From positions 2,852,001 through 2,916,000 of the forward strand of contig NZ_AP027043.1 of the NCBI RefSeq assembly GCF_027924665.1: a stretch of 64,000 nucleotides of DNA. Reading direction: 5' to 3'. Position numbers and translations under genes: made by a program. Shown here one piece after another: positions 24,406 to 32,300 of the stretch (positions are counted from its first letter, which is position 1; every line of letters starts with the position of its first letter). Origin of the DNA: Flavobacterium sp. GSB-24 (GTDB lineage: Bacteria; Bacteroidota; Bacteroidia; Flavobacteriales; Flavobacteriaceae). The notes under the pieces were generated by a model. That model was not told where the DNA came from. It saw only the letters and a list, made by a program, of their open reading frames with translations, and searched no databases.

Positions 24406-25074
24406 TTACAATACTGGAGTATATTTATGTTCTACAGCCAGCTGATTATCTACAGCCCAGATGCCGGGAGTTTTCCAGACTATTTTTTCTGCCAGATCTT
24501 TTTGATAAATAGAAGATACAGAACCAGTCAAGGTGACTTTTGTGCCGTCTACCTTAACCAGAATATTTTCAGAATGTAAGGTCCAGTTGCTGGAGAGCGC
24601 TCTTTTTATATTATGTTTCTCGATCTCGTTTTGTATTTCCGCTTTAATTTTAATGCGATTTGTCACACCTCTAACGCCTGAAATATGCGCAATAGATTTT
24701 TCGGCTGCTTCTTTTTGATAGTTCCAGGTAACATGTCCCTCAATGGTAACCCATCCTTTCTCGACCTTAACCTGAATGTTTTCCTGAGGAACATTCCAGC
24801 TGTCAAGTAAAGCTTTTAAGGCATCAACTGCAATATCCTCATCTGTTCTTGTACTGTTGGAATATTTTATTTCAATTTCCTCGACAACAGCTTTTACACC
24901 ATCGACATTTTTGGCGGCATTTTCAGCTTCGATTTTTTTATAATAAGCATCGACTGTTCCCATCAGCGTCACAATTCCATCTTTAGCGGTTACGCCAATT
25001 TCTGCCGCATGCAGCTGTGGCTCCCATTTTATGGCGTTTTGAACGTCTCTTTGTAATTCTTCATTTGTTTTCAT
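24406..25074 (-). CDS. Triple BON-domain protein, third copy
   Basis: This 222-aa protein has the same three-BON layout and the same start pattern (MKTNEELQRDVQNAIKWEP) as the two plus-strand copies at 19.3-20.6 kb. The ends of the repeats are visible as NVDGVKAVVEEIEI, HISGVRGVTNRIKI and TPGIWAVDNQLAVE. It has no signal peptide. It follows the hypothetical gene at 25108 by 33 bp. Three paralogues in one island point to local duplication, with one copy inverted. Confidence 0.88.
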   Translation of the reverse strand: MKTNEELQRDVQNAIKWEPQLHAAEIGVTAKDGIVTLMGTVDAYYKKIEAENAAKNVDGVKAVVEEIEIKYSNSTRTDEDIAVDALKALLDSWNVPQENIQVKVEKGWVTIEGHVTWNYQKEAAEKSIAHISGVRGVTNRIKIKAEIQNEIEKHNIKRALSSNWTLHSENILVKVDGTKVTLTGSVSSIYQKDLAEKIVWKTPGIWAVDNQLAVEHKYTPVL

Positions 25075-25107
25075 CGTATAGTTATTTAGATAGTTATAAT
25101 TTTCCGT

Positions 25108-25638
25108 TTAATAAAATTCTAGTGTTTCATTTTCTAAAAGGATTTGATTTTCTTTTTCACTAGGAGAATTTTCTTTTGGAATATGTATCTGCAGTAATAC
25201 ACGCATTTTGTCTATCTCTGCAGCAGTTTCATTTGCGCAGAGCATAAACTTTCTGGCTTTGATCTGCGTATGATATTTTAGCGTATTATTTTTTGAAACC
25301 GCTATAATAAATAGTGGTATTATGGAGAGAGCAAGTATGATTATGCAGACAGCTATAATTGGAACTCTGAGATAAGGCAGTCTGACAATCAGATTAAAAA
25401 ATAATAAGGTGCCAAATATTAATCCCGACAGGCCAATGGCAAATAATCTGGTAATACTCCACCTTTCCATTTTGTCATAAATATTTTGATAGCCTAAAAC
25501 ATTTTGTTCTGTGTAACATTCCATCCCTATAATAGAGAGCTTTGTAATATCATAACCATTTTTTTTGAGTGTTTTTATGGCCTTTTCAGTCTGTTGCTGT
25601 GTTTGATAATGCGCAATAAAAAGTTTTTGATTTTTCAT
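25108..25638 (-). CDS. Hypothetical membrane protein, general-stress-like
   Basis: This 176-aa protein has an N-terminal domain of the kind found in general stress protein 17M or DUF1269 proteins (FIAHYQTQQQTEKAIKTLKKNGYDITKLSIIG). Two adjacent transmembrane helices follow (about 70-90 and 93-115), then a cytoplasmic end rich in charged residues. The Gly-loop between the helices is typical of the group. It is the first gene of the minus-strand operon leading to BON, the small membrane protein and Usp. The FNR-like box at 25766 lies 127 nt upstream. Confidence 0.68.
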   Translation of the reverse strand: MKNQKLFIAHYQTQQQTEKAIKTLKKNGYDITKLSIIGMECYTEQNVLGYQNIYDKMERWSITRLFAIGLSGLIFGTLLFFNLIVRLPYLRVPIIAVCIIILALSIIPLFIIAVSKNNTLKYHTQIKARKFMLCANETAAEIDKMRVLLQIHIPKENSPSEKENQILLENETLEFY

Positions 25639-25765
25639 GGTTTTTTGTTTTTTAGTAAGTAATGCGAACTAGTATTCGAAGAACTGTTTTACAATTTTGT
25701 TAGAAATGCTCTTTGAGTAGTTTATTTTGTTTAGTAAAAGTGCATAAAAACATTAAAAAGTAAAA

Positions 25766-25777
25766 TGATCTTAGTCA
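25766..25777. promoter_or_regulatory. FNR/Crp-like box, minus-strand stress operon
   Basis: TGAT-CTTA-GTCA, a TGAY-N4-RTCA box. It lies 127 nt upstream of the start at 25638. It shares the intergenic region with a second box facing the OsmC-like gene. Confidence 0.5.
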
Positions 25778-25829
25778 TTCGCAAAACTATTTGCTGTTTA
25801 AATTATTTAATATCTGGTAGTGGAAAATG

Positions 25830-25841
25830 TGACTAGAATCA
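25830..25841. promoter_or_regulatory. FNR/Crp-like box, OsmC/P-type ATPase operon
   Basis: TGAC-TAGA-ATCA at 25830-25841, 78 nt before the ATG of the OsmC-like gene, followed by an AT-rich stretch suitable for a -7 element. Confidence 0.55.
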
Positions 25842-25919
25842 TTTTTTATAGTATGCTAATAGTTTAATTTAGTAGAACACATGCCTCTAAAGAGCTATAT
25901 ATAACAGGAAAAAAGTAAA

Positions 25920-26357
25920 ATGGAAGCTTCACAGGAATTTCAGGTAGATTTGCATTGGCAGGAAAATCAAAAGGCAATCTTAAGAGCTGTTATATTTAAT
26001 GATGCTATAGAAGTGGCTTCGCATTCTTGTTTAAAAAAATCAGATGAAGCCGCTTGGTCGGCAGAACATTTATTTATTGCTTCTGTAGAAAGTTCTTATA
26101 TGACAGGATTTTTTAGTGCTGCAAAACATAAAGGCCTTACATTTAAAAGTTATGCAATTACAGCCCGAGCATCTATACTCATCTCTGATGAATTTTCAGA
26201 GATAACAGATATTGTGATTAGACCAGTAGTTGTGATCACGGAAAGAGATAAGATTAATAGAGCTTTGAAAATATTGTCAATCTGCAGGGATCACAGTGTA
26301 GTTTTAAAGGCTCTAAAAGTGAGGCTGCATATATTTCCTTCAGTTATAATATCTTAA
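25920..26357 (+). CDS. OsmC-family protein lacking the first catalytic Cys
   Basis: This 145-aa protein has the OsmC fold: an N-terminal beta part (FQVDLHWQENQKAILRAV), the central helix (AEHLFIASVESSYMTGFFSAAKHKGL) and the C-terminal segment ending ALKILSICRDHSVVLKALK. OsmC/Ohr peroxidases use two Cys. Here Cys122 is present, but the peroxidatic Cys expected in the central helix is replaced by Ser (VESS, 56-59). It may therefore not be a peroxidase, or it may use another residue. The gene precedes the P-type ATPase by 73 bp. Confidence 0.75.
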   Translation: MEASQEFQVDLHWQENQKAILRAVIFNDAIEVASHSCLKKSDEAAWSAEHLFIASVESSYMTGFFSAAKHKGLTFKSYAITARASILISDEFSEITDIVIRPVVVITERDKINRALKILSICRDHSVVLKALKVRLHIFPSVIIS

Positions 26358-26430
26358 TGCATTTTAATCATAATTTTTCGCATCTTTATATATAATACTG
26401 CATTCCAGCCTAATTTTATTTCAAGATACT

Positions 26431-28938
26431 ATGAATACTAACGAAAGGGAATTAAAAGGATTAAGTTTTAACGAGGCAACTGATTTAAGGAAAAAATTTG
26501 GAACCAATACTTATAATCATAAAAAAGAGAACAGGTTTTTAGATTTTTTTAAAAGTATATTCGGAGAACCAATGGTTCTTTTATTGTTAATTGCTTCAGG
26601 TATTTATTTTATCAATAGGCAATATAGTGATGCTGTATTTCTTTCAGCTTCAATTTTATTAATTGTTGCCATTTCACTGTATCAGGAAAAAAGAAGCCAG
26701 AATGCTCTGGCAAAGCTTCAGGAATTTACACAGCCTTTATGTAAAGTGATTAGAGAAGGGCAGCGGCAAAATATCAAAACACAGGATATTGTGGTGGGAG
26801 ATTTTGTAATTGTTGAAGAAGGCGGTTTGGTGCCGGCTGACGGAATTATTTTGAGATCTAATGATTTTTCTGTAAATGAATCAATACTGACAGGTGAATC
26901 TATGGCTGTTTTTAAGGATTCGGAAAAGGAAGATAATAAGGTTTTTTCAGGAACCAATGTGGCCAGTGGTCTTGCAATAGTAAAAATAACAGAAATAGGA
27001 AACCAGACAAGACTGGGTAAAATAGGGAGCAGTTTGGAAGCTATTGCCGAAGAAAAAACACCATTGGAGCTTCAGATTGGAAATTTTGTAAAAAAAATGG
27101 TTTTTGCAGGGGCACTAGTTTTTATTTTGGTATGGAGTATTAATTATTCCAAAATAGGCAATGTTTTAGAAAGTCTTTTGATGGCACTAACTCTGGCTAT
27201 GAGTATCTTGCCAGAAGAAATTCCGGTTGCTTTTACGACATTCATGGCATTAGGAGCCCGCAGACTTATGAAAATGGGTATTGTTGTCAAACAAATGAAA
27301 ACGGTCGAAACCTTAGGCAGTGCCACAGTAATATGTACCGATAAGACTGGTACCATTACGCAGAATAAAATGGAACTAGCCAAACTTTATCTGCCTTCAG
27401 GTTCAGAAGTTAATGCTGATACTTTTACGCAATTAAAAGAAACAGAAGAACTGGTTACCACTGCCATGTGGGCAAGCGAACCCATCGCTTTTGATCCTAT
27501 GGAAACAGCGCTTCACAACAGTTATAAAAAATTTACCGACAAGGATAGGAGAGCTAGTTTTAAAATGATTCATGAATATCCTTTATCAGGCAAACCGCCT
27601 ATGATGACCCATATTTTTGAAGATGAATCTGCCAATCGAATTATTGCGGCAAAAGGAGCGCCAGAAGCCATATTAGAAGTGTGCCATCTTACAGCTGAAG
27701 AAAAAGAAAGGGTAACGGCTGGGATGAATAAACTGACCGAGAAAGGTTATAGAGTGCTTGGGGTTGCGGCGGGAAATATGGCGGGAAATATGGCGGGAAA
27801 TAATTATCCGGAAACACAGCAGGAAATTCCATTTGCATTTAAAGGTTTAGCTGCTTTTTATGATCCTCCAAAAGAGAATATTAATGAGGTCCTGCAATCA
27901 TTTTATAAAGCTGGCATAGCAGTAAAAATTATTACAGGAGACAATGCAAAAACCACTAATGCAATTGCACAGCAAATCGGTTTTAAAGGAGGGGATAAGT
28001 CTATTACGGGGGATGAACTTATGAGGTTGAGTGATGCTGAACTTCAAAGTAAGGTAATGGATATTAACATTTTTAGCAGAATGTTTCCCGATGCCAAACT
28101 GCGAATCGTAAATGCTCTGAAAGCAAACGGACAGATTGTTGCTATGACAGGAGACGGCGTAAATGACGGCCCTTCACTCAAGGCGGCTCATATAGGCATT
28201 GCAATGGGAAAAAAGGGAACTTCAATAGCAAAAGATGCCGCTTCGCTAATTCTGGCAGAAGATGACCTTTCTAAAATGGTTGATGCTGTTGCTATGGGAA
28301 GAAAAATCTATACAAATCTAAAAAAGGCAATTCAGTATATTATTTCCATACATATTCCTATAATCCTGATTGTATTTCTGCCGCTTGCGCTGGGATGGAT
28401 TTATGCCAATATATTCAGTCCGCTTCATGTAATTCTGCTGGAACTTATCATGGGGCCAACCTGCTCTATAATTTATGAAAATGAACCTGCAGAAGCAGAT
28501 ACCATGCAGAGAGGGCCAAGGTCGTTAACCGCAACATTTTTTAATGCAAAAGAACTTGTTGTGAGTATTCTTCAGGGTATTGCTATAACTTTAGGTCTGC
28601 TGTTTATCTATCAATGGTGCATTCATAATCAGGGAGATGAAGACAGAACCCGAAGCATGGTTTTTCTCACTTTAATTACCGCTAACATCGTTCTCACTTT
28701 GGTCAATCGATCTTTTTATTATTCAATCTGGGTTACCCTGCTGTATAAAAACAAACTGGTTGCTGTGATAATAAGTATTACAGTACTTTTAGCGATAGTA
28801 TTATTTGCCGTGCCTTTTCTGCGTTCTCTGTTTAGTTTTGAATTGATTACTTTCTACCAGCTGGTTCTATGTTTTTTAGTGGGTTCAGTATCTGTTTTAT
28901 GGTTTGAAGGAATAAAATATCTTAGGAGAAATAAATGA
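26431..28938 (+). CDS. Cation-translocating P-type ATPase
   Basis: This 835-aa protein has all P-type ATPase parts. It shows an actuator TGES (ILTGESMAV), the phosphorylation motif CTDKTGTIT with Asp304, TGDN in ITGDNAKTT and the hinge TGDGVNDGP, with ten predicted transmembrane helices. The ion-site motif in M4 is PEEIPV, not the PEGLP of classical Ca pumps, so ion specificity (Ca2+, Na+ or other) is open. A tandem MAGN repeat lies in the nucleotide-binding domain. The gene follows the OsmC-like gene, probably as an operon, and ends only 4 bp from the convergent MBL gene. Confidence 0.9.
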   Translation: MNTNERELKGLSFNEATDLRKKFGTNTYNHKKENRFLDFFKSIFGEPMVLLLLIASGIYFINRQYSDAVFLSASILLIVAISLYQEKRSQNALAKLQEFTQPLCKVIREGQRQNIKTQDIVVGDFVIVEEGGLVPADGIILRSNDFSVNESILTGESMAVFKDSEKEDNKVFSGTNVASGLAIVKITEIGNQTRLGKIGSSLEAIAEEKTPLELQIGNFVKKMVFAGALVFILVWSINYSKIGNVLESLLMALTLAMSILPEEIPVAFTTFMALGARRLMKMGIVVKQMKTVETLGSATVICTDKTGTITQNKMELAKLYLPSGSEVNADTFTQLKETEELVTTAMWASEPIAFDPMETALHNSYKKFTDKDRRASFKMIHEYPLSGKPPMMTHIFEDESANRIIAAKGAPEAILEVCHLTAEEKERVTAGMNKLTEKGYRVLGVAAGNMAGNMAGNNYPETQQEIPFAFKGLAAFYDPPKENINEVLQSFYKAGIAVKIITGDNAKTTNAIAQQIGFKGGDKSITGDELMRLSDAELQSKVMDINIFSRMFPDAKLRIVNALKANGQIVAMTGDGVNDGPSLKAAHIGIAMGKKGTSIAKDAASLILAEDDLSKMVDAVAMGRKIYTNLKKAIQYIISIHIPIILIVFLPLALGWIYANIFSPLHVILLELIMGPTCSIIYENEPAEADTMQRGPRSLTATFFNAKELVVSILQGIAITLGLLFIYQWCIHNQGDEDRTRSMVFLTLITANIVLTLVNRSFYYSIWVTLLYKNKLVAVIISITVLLAIVLFAVPFLRSLFSFELITFYQLVLCFLVGSVSVLWFEGIKYLRRNK
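27769..27802 (+). repeat. 12-bp tandem repeat inside the ATPase gene
   Basis: GCGGGAAATATG is repeated at 27769-27780 and 27781-27792, with a partial third unit to 27802. It keeps the frame and encodes MAGN repeats. Copy-number change would alter the length of a loop in the ATPase N domain without a frameshift. Confidence 0.7.
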
Positions 28939-28942
28939 TTTT

Positions 28943-30298
28943 TTAAATTTCTATTTCACTTCCCATAAATGGAACAGTACATTTAAATCCATATTTATCC
29001 TGGATTTTAATTCTTAGTTCTTCTGCCGGAAGGTTTTCTCCGTGAACTAAATAAATGCATTTTGGATTGTTTTTAAGAGCAGAAAGCCAGTTTATCAAAT
29101 CTTCCTGATCGCCATGTGCAGACAGCCCTTCAATTTGTACAATTTTAGCTTGTACTGGATAATATTTACCATAAATTTTAATTTCATCAGCTCCATCAAG
29201 AAGCTTTCTTCCGCGAGTGCCTTCTGCCTGATAGCCCACAATTATGACAGTGGTTTTTTCAAGACCTATATATTTTTCAAAATAAGACAGCACGCGGCCG
29301 CCAGTAACCATGCCGCTTGCGGCAATAATTACTTTTGGCTGAGGATCTTCAATAATGCGCATGGTCTGATCGAATTCAGAAACAATTCTGAACATTTTGA
29401 ACATTTCATGGCATTCATTTGCAGACAGTTTATGCCACTGCATATTTTCCAGAAAAACATCAAGTACGCTGGTACCCATAGGAGTGTCAAGTATGTAAGG
29501 TATGTTAGGTATTCTTCCTTCTGTTTTAAGTTTCCATAAAATATACATTATGGATTGCGCTCTCTCGACAGCAAATCCTGGAATAATTACGGTTCCGTTT
29601 TGTTCGATAGTACTATTGATATAGGTTTCCAGCTCTTTTTTTACGTCGAGCTCTGGATGCAGGCGATTGCCGTAAGTACTTTCTAAAAAAATATAGTCGG
29701 CCAATAAAGGTTTTGTTGGCGGAAACATTAATACGTCATCATCCCGCCCAATATCGCCTGAAAAGACTAAAGTTTTCCCCTCAAGAGTCAGTGTAATGCT
29801 GCAGGCTCCAATAATATGTCCGGCAGTCGAAAAAACGGCAGCAATATCATTTGCCACAACAATTGATAGATTGGGCTGTACTACTTTAAAAAAGGGAATA
29901 ACATTTTCTGCCTGAATTACAGTATACAGAGGTTTTGCTTTTTCATGTTTAGAATAATGTTCTTTGTTGGCTTTATCAGCTTCTTCTTCCTGAATTTTAG
30001 CGCTGTCTAAAAGAACCAGCTTAGCTACTGCTTCGGTTGGACTCGTGCAGTAAATTTTTCCTGTAAATCCCTGAGCGACCAGTTTTGGCAGCCAGCCGCA
30101 ATGATCCAGATGGCCATGCGTTAGAAGCACATAATCTATACTTGCGGGTAAAATGGGCAGCGGTTCCCAATTGAGTTCCCTTAGAGCTTTAAGGCCCTGA
30201 AAGAGTCCGCAGTCAACCAATATTCTAACACCATTGCTTTCTATCAGTGTTTTGGAGCCTGTTACAGTTCCAGAGCCTCCTATAAATTTAATTTTCAT
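28943..30298 (-). CDS. MBL-fold/beta-CASP metallo-hydrolase (RNase J/CPSF-like)
   Basis: This 451-aa protein has the metallo-beta-lactamase core with HGHLDHCGWLPKL (Zn-binding HxHxDH), GHIIGACS and SGDIGRDDD. The beta-CASP insertion has VIIPGFAVERAQ and VIIAASGMVTGGR, and the C-terminal LSAHGDQEDLINWLSAL and VHGE motifs follow. This is the CPSF73/YSH1-like group of RNA-processing nucleases in bacteria, often called an RNA exonuclease or RNA-specificity factor. The gene is probably transcribed with the ATP-cone gene; the two are separated by one base. Confidence 0.9.
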   Translation of the reverse strand: MKIKFIGGSGTVTGSKTLIESNGVRILVDCGLFQGLKALRELNWEPLPILPASIDYVLLTHGHLDHCGWLPKLVAQGFTGKIYCTSPTEAVAKLVLLDSAKIQEEEADKANKEHYSKHEKAKPLYTVIQAENVIPFFKVVQPNLSIVVANDIAAVFSTAGHIIGACSITLTLEGKTLVFSGDIGRDDDVLMFPPTKPLLADYIFLESTYGNRLHPELDVKKELETYINSTIEQNGTVIIPGFAVERAQSIMYILWKLKTEGRIPNIPYILDTPMGTSVLDVFLENMQWHKLSANECHEMFKMFRIVSEFDQTMRIIEDPQPKVIIAASGMVTGGRVLSYFEKYIGLEKTTVIIVGYQAEGTRGRKLLDGADEIKIYGKYYPVQAKIVQIEGLSAHGDQEDLINWLSALKNNPKCIYLVHGENLPAEELRIKIQDKYGFKCTVPFMGSEIEI

Positions 30299-30299
30299 C

Positions 30300-31130
30300 T
30301 TAAATAAGTTTACAAATTTGTGAAGCTTCTTTCAATACATTTCGAACTCGGTTTTCGCTAACTCCAATTTTATGAAGACTATGAGAATCGTTAATAAGAT
30401 CTTTTACAAGCAGCTGATCCAGAATCAGCAATTTTTCCTTTTCTACCATAGATAAGGTTGTGAGGCAGGTAATAGGATAGAGCCCTCCTTTATCAATTTT
30501 GCTTTTGATGCTGTTATCTTTTGGATAGTCCCAGCTTAAAAGGTTTATGCCGCTGCAGTTTGCAAAACTTTCAGCATCTTTAGTAAAGCGGTTATTGGTC
30601 ACTATAATACAGGAATTAATAGTTTCGCTGTTAGAAAAAATAGTATGTGTTTTCACTTTAAGGTCATTAAAACGAGAAAGAATGTACATCGGAACTTTTA
30701 CATCAGAAGAAGCTTCTCTGCTGCTGTGAAATTTACATTCAATCATCGAAATTAGATTCTCTTTTTTCAGCATTACATCTACTTCATGCGAGACACATTT
30801 TCCCTGCAGCGTTAAGTTGGTTCTGGTTTTAAAACCTTCGGCTGCATATAATCGTGCAATAAATTTTTCAAAGAAAAAACCAGCCGGGCCAAGCATTTGT
30901 AAGGCAGAACGCAGATTGTAGCGCGCTGCATGGCCATTCGAAGCTTTTTTTAGAATAGCAAAAGCCATTTTGTATATCTGTTTGGTCGTTATTCCCTCGT
31001 ACATTTGGCTCTGTATTTGAGCCAGCGATTCCTTAATGAGTTCAGGGGTAGCACCCGATTTTTGAAGAGAAAGCCTTAATTTTTCTATGTCGAAAGGAAC
31101 AATATGCCCTGAGTGCTTAATTACTTTCAT
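30300..31130 (-). CDS. ATP-cone domain fused to a PD-(D/E)XK-like nuclease domain
   Basis: This 276-aa protein starts with an ATP-cone (VIKHSGHIVPFDIEKLRLSLQ, ITTKQIYKMAFAILKK), the nucleotide-sensing domain of NrdR and ribonucleotide reductases. A region with EVDVMLKKENLISMIECKFH follows, the D-x-n-E-C-K pattern of Mrr-like restriction-endonuclease folds. A helical tail resembling a helix-hairpin-helix comes last (VSENRVRNVLKEA). It is therefore a candidate nucleotide-controlled nuclease. It is translated just before the MBL gene, with two FNR-like boxes 77 nt upstream of its start. Confidence 0.75.
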   Translation of the reverse strand: MKVIKHSGHIVPFDIEKLRLSLQKSGATPELIKESLAQIQSQMYEGITTKQIYKMAFAILKKASNGHAARYNLRSALQMLGPAGFFFEKFIARLYAAEGFKTRTNLTLQGKCVSHEVDVMLKKENLISMIECKFHSSREASSDVKVPMYILSRFNDLKVKTHTIFSNSETINSCIIVTNNRFTKDAESFANCSGINLLSWDYPKDNSIKSKIDKGGLYPITCLTTLSMVEKEKLLILDQLLVKDLINDSHSLHKIGVSENRVRNVLKEASQICKLI

Positions 31131-31207
31131 AATTTTAGTTGATCCCTATTACTTAAAAAGCATAGGATTGTTCAACCAAAATTATAGCAGATTATCTAGA
31201 GAAGGGA

Positions 31208-31241
31208 TGATCAAAATCACTAAAGAAAATGATTTTGATCA
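31208..31241 (-). promoter_or_regulatory. Pair of FNR/Crp-like boxes, 22 bp apart
   Basis: TGAT-CAAA-ATCA (31208-31219) and TGAT-TTTG-ATCA (31230-31241) are spaced 22 bp start to start. The nearer box is 77 nt from the ATP-cone ATG at 31130. The stop codon of the response-regulator gene is 10 bp away. Confidence 0.65.
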
Positions 31242-31250
31242 TAATGAAGA

Positions 31251-32300
31251 TTAGTTCTTTATTTTACTGAGTTTTTCCAAATTGAGTACATGAATGGTAC
31301 TGGCTGTTTTCGCAATCAGTCCTTCTTCTTTAAAATCGCTTAAAGTGCGGCTGACTGTTTCTGGAGAAGTTCCTGAGAATGCGGCAAGATCATCCCTGCT
31401 GAATTTGATACTGGAGCCACCCATTCCGTGCTGTAGTACTAAATGGACAATACCCTGGGCTATTCTCTTTCGAACTGACATATAGGCTATCTGCAGGAGG
31501 CGAACCTCTTTTTCTCTCATGTCATTGGCTAAAATTTTAATGAATTTTGCGCCTACATCCGGATAAATAAAAAGGAGTTTATCGAGCTGTTCGGTTGGCA
31601 GAAAGCTCAAAACGGTTTCCTCTAAAGCTATTGTGGTATCATTATAAGTGTCATTAGAAAATAAAATACTAATGTCGAGGTAATCATTTTCTTTGTATAC
31701 GCCTGTAATGAGTTCACGCCCGTCTTCGGTTAATTTTACAGTTTTCACTTTACCGCTTATAATGTAATAAATGCCCGTTACGTGGTCTCCCTCATAATGA
31801 ATATACTGGTTTTTTTTATAGTGCCTTGTGCTTCTTTCCAGCATTATTTCTTTAAGTTTTACAAGTCCATCCTCTTTAGAAATAAGAGTGTTGAGGTTTT
31901 CAGCCGTTTGTCCGTAAAACAGCTGCTGCAATTCTTGTTTTTTTAACCTCGCTTCTATGGCCCGTAAAAGTTCTAAATCGTCAAAAGGCTTAGTGAGGTA
32001 ATCATCTACTCCGAGTTCCATACCTTTACGAATATCGGCTCTCTCTGCTTTTGCGGTTAAAAATATTACAGGTGTTGTCTGTGTTTCTGGATTCTTTTGG
32101 AGAATATGCAATACTCCATAGCCATCAAGTTCGGGCATCATGATATCACATAATACAATATCAGGTTTTATTTTTAGCGCTATTTCTACTCCGGCTTTTC
32201 CATTGCCGGCTGCAAAAACTTCATATCCTGATAGTTCCAGTATTTCAACAACATTTTCCCTAATATTGTCATTGTCTTCGATAATAAGTATTTTAGTCAT
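31251..32300 (-). CDS. Response regulator with receiver, cNMP-binding and Crp/Fnr HTH domains
   Basis: This 349-aa protein joins a receiver (1-120; phospho-acceptor Asp52 in LCDIMMPE, LTAK, KPFDD) to a cyclic-nucleotide-like sensor domain (about 145-265) and a Crp-type wHTH. The recognition helix, SPETVSRTLSDF, has the E-x-x-S-R pattern with which FNR reads TTGAT, whereas CRP has R-E-x-x-x-R. There is no FNR iron-sulfur Cys cluster, so oxygen sensing would be delegated to the partner kinase. The start overlaps the kinase stop by 4 bp. It is the likely reader of the FNR-like boxes around it. Confidence 0.9.
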   Translation of the reverse strand: MTKILIIEDNDNIRENVVEILELSGYEVFAAGNGKAGVEIALKIKPDIVLCDIMMPELDGYGVLHILQKNPETQTTPVIFLTAKAERADIRKGMELGVDDYLTKPFDDLELLRAIEARLKKQELQQLFYGQTAENLNTLISKEDGLVKLKEIMLERSTRHYKKNQYIHYEGDHVTGIYYIISGKVKTVKLTEDGRELITGVYKENDYLDISILFSNDTYNDTTIALEETVLSFLPTEQLDKLLFIYPDVGAKFIKILANDMREKEVRLLQIAYMSVRKRIAQGIVHLVLQHGMGGSSIKFSRDDLAAFSGTSPETVSRTLSDFKEEGLIAKTASTIHVLNLEKLSKIKN

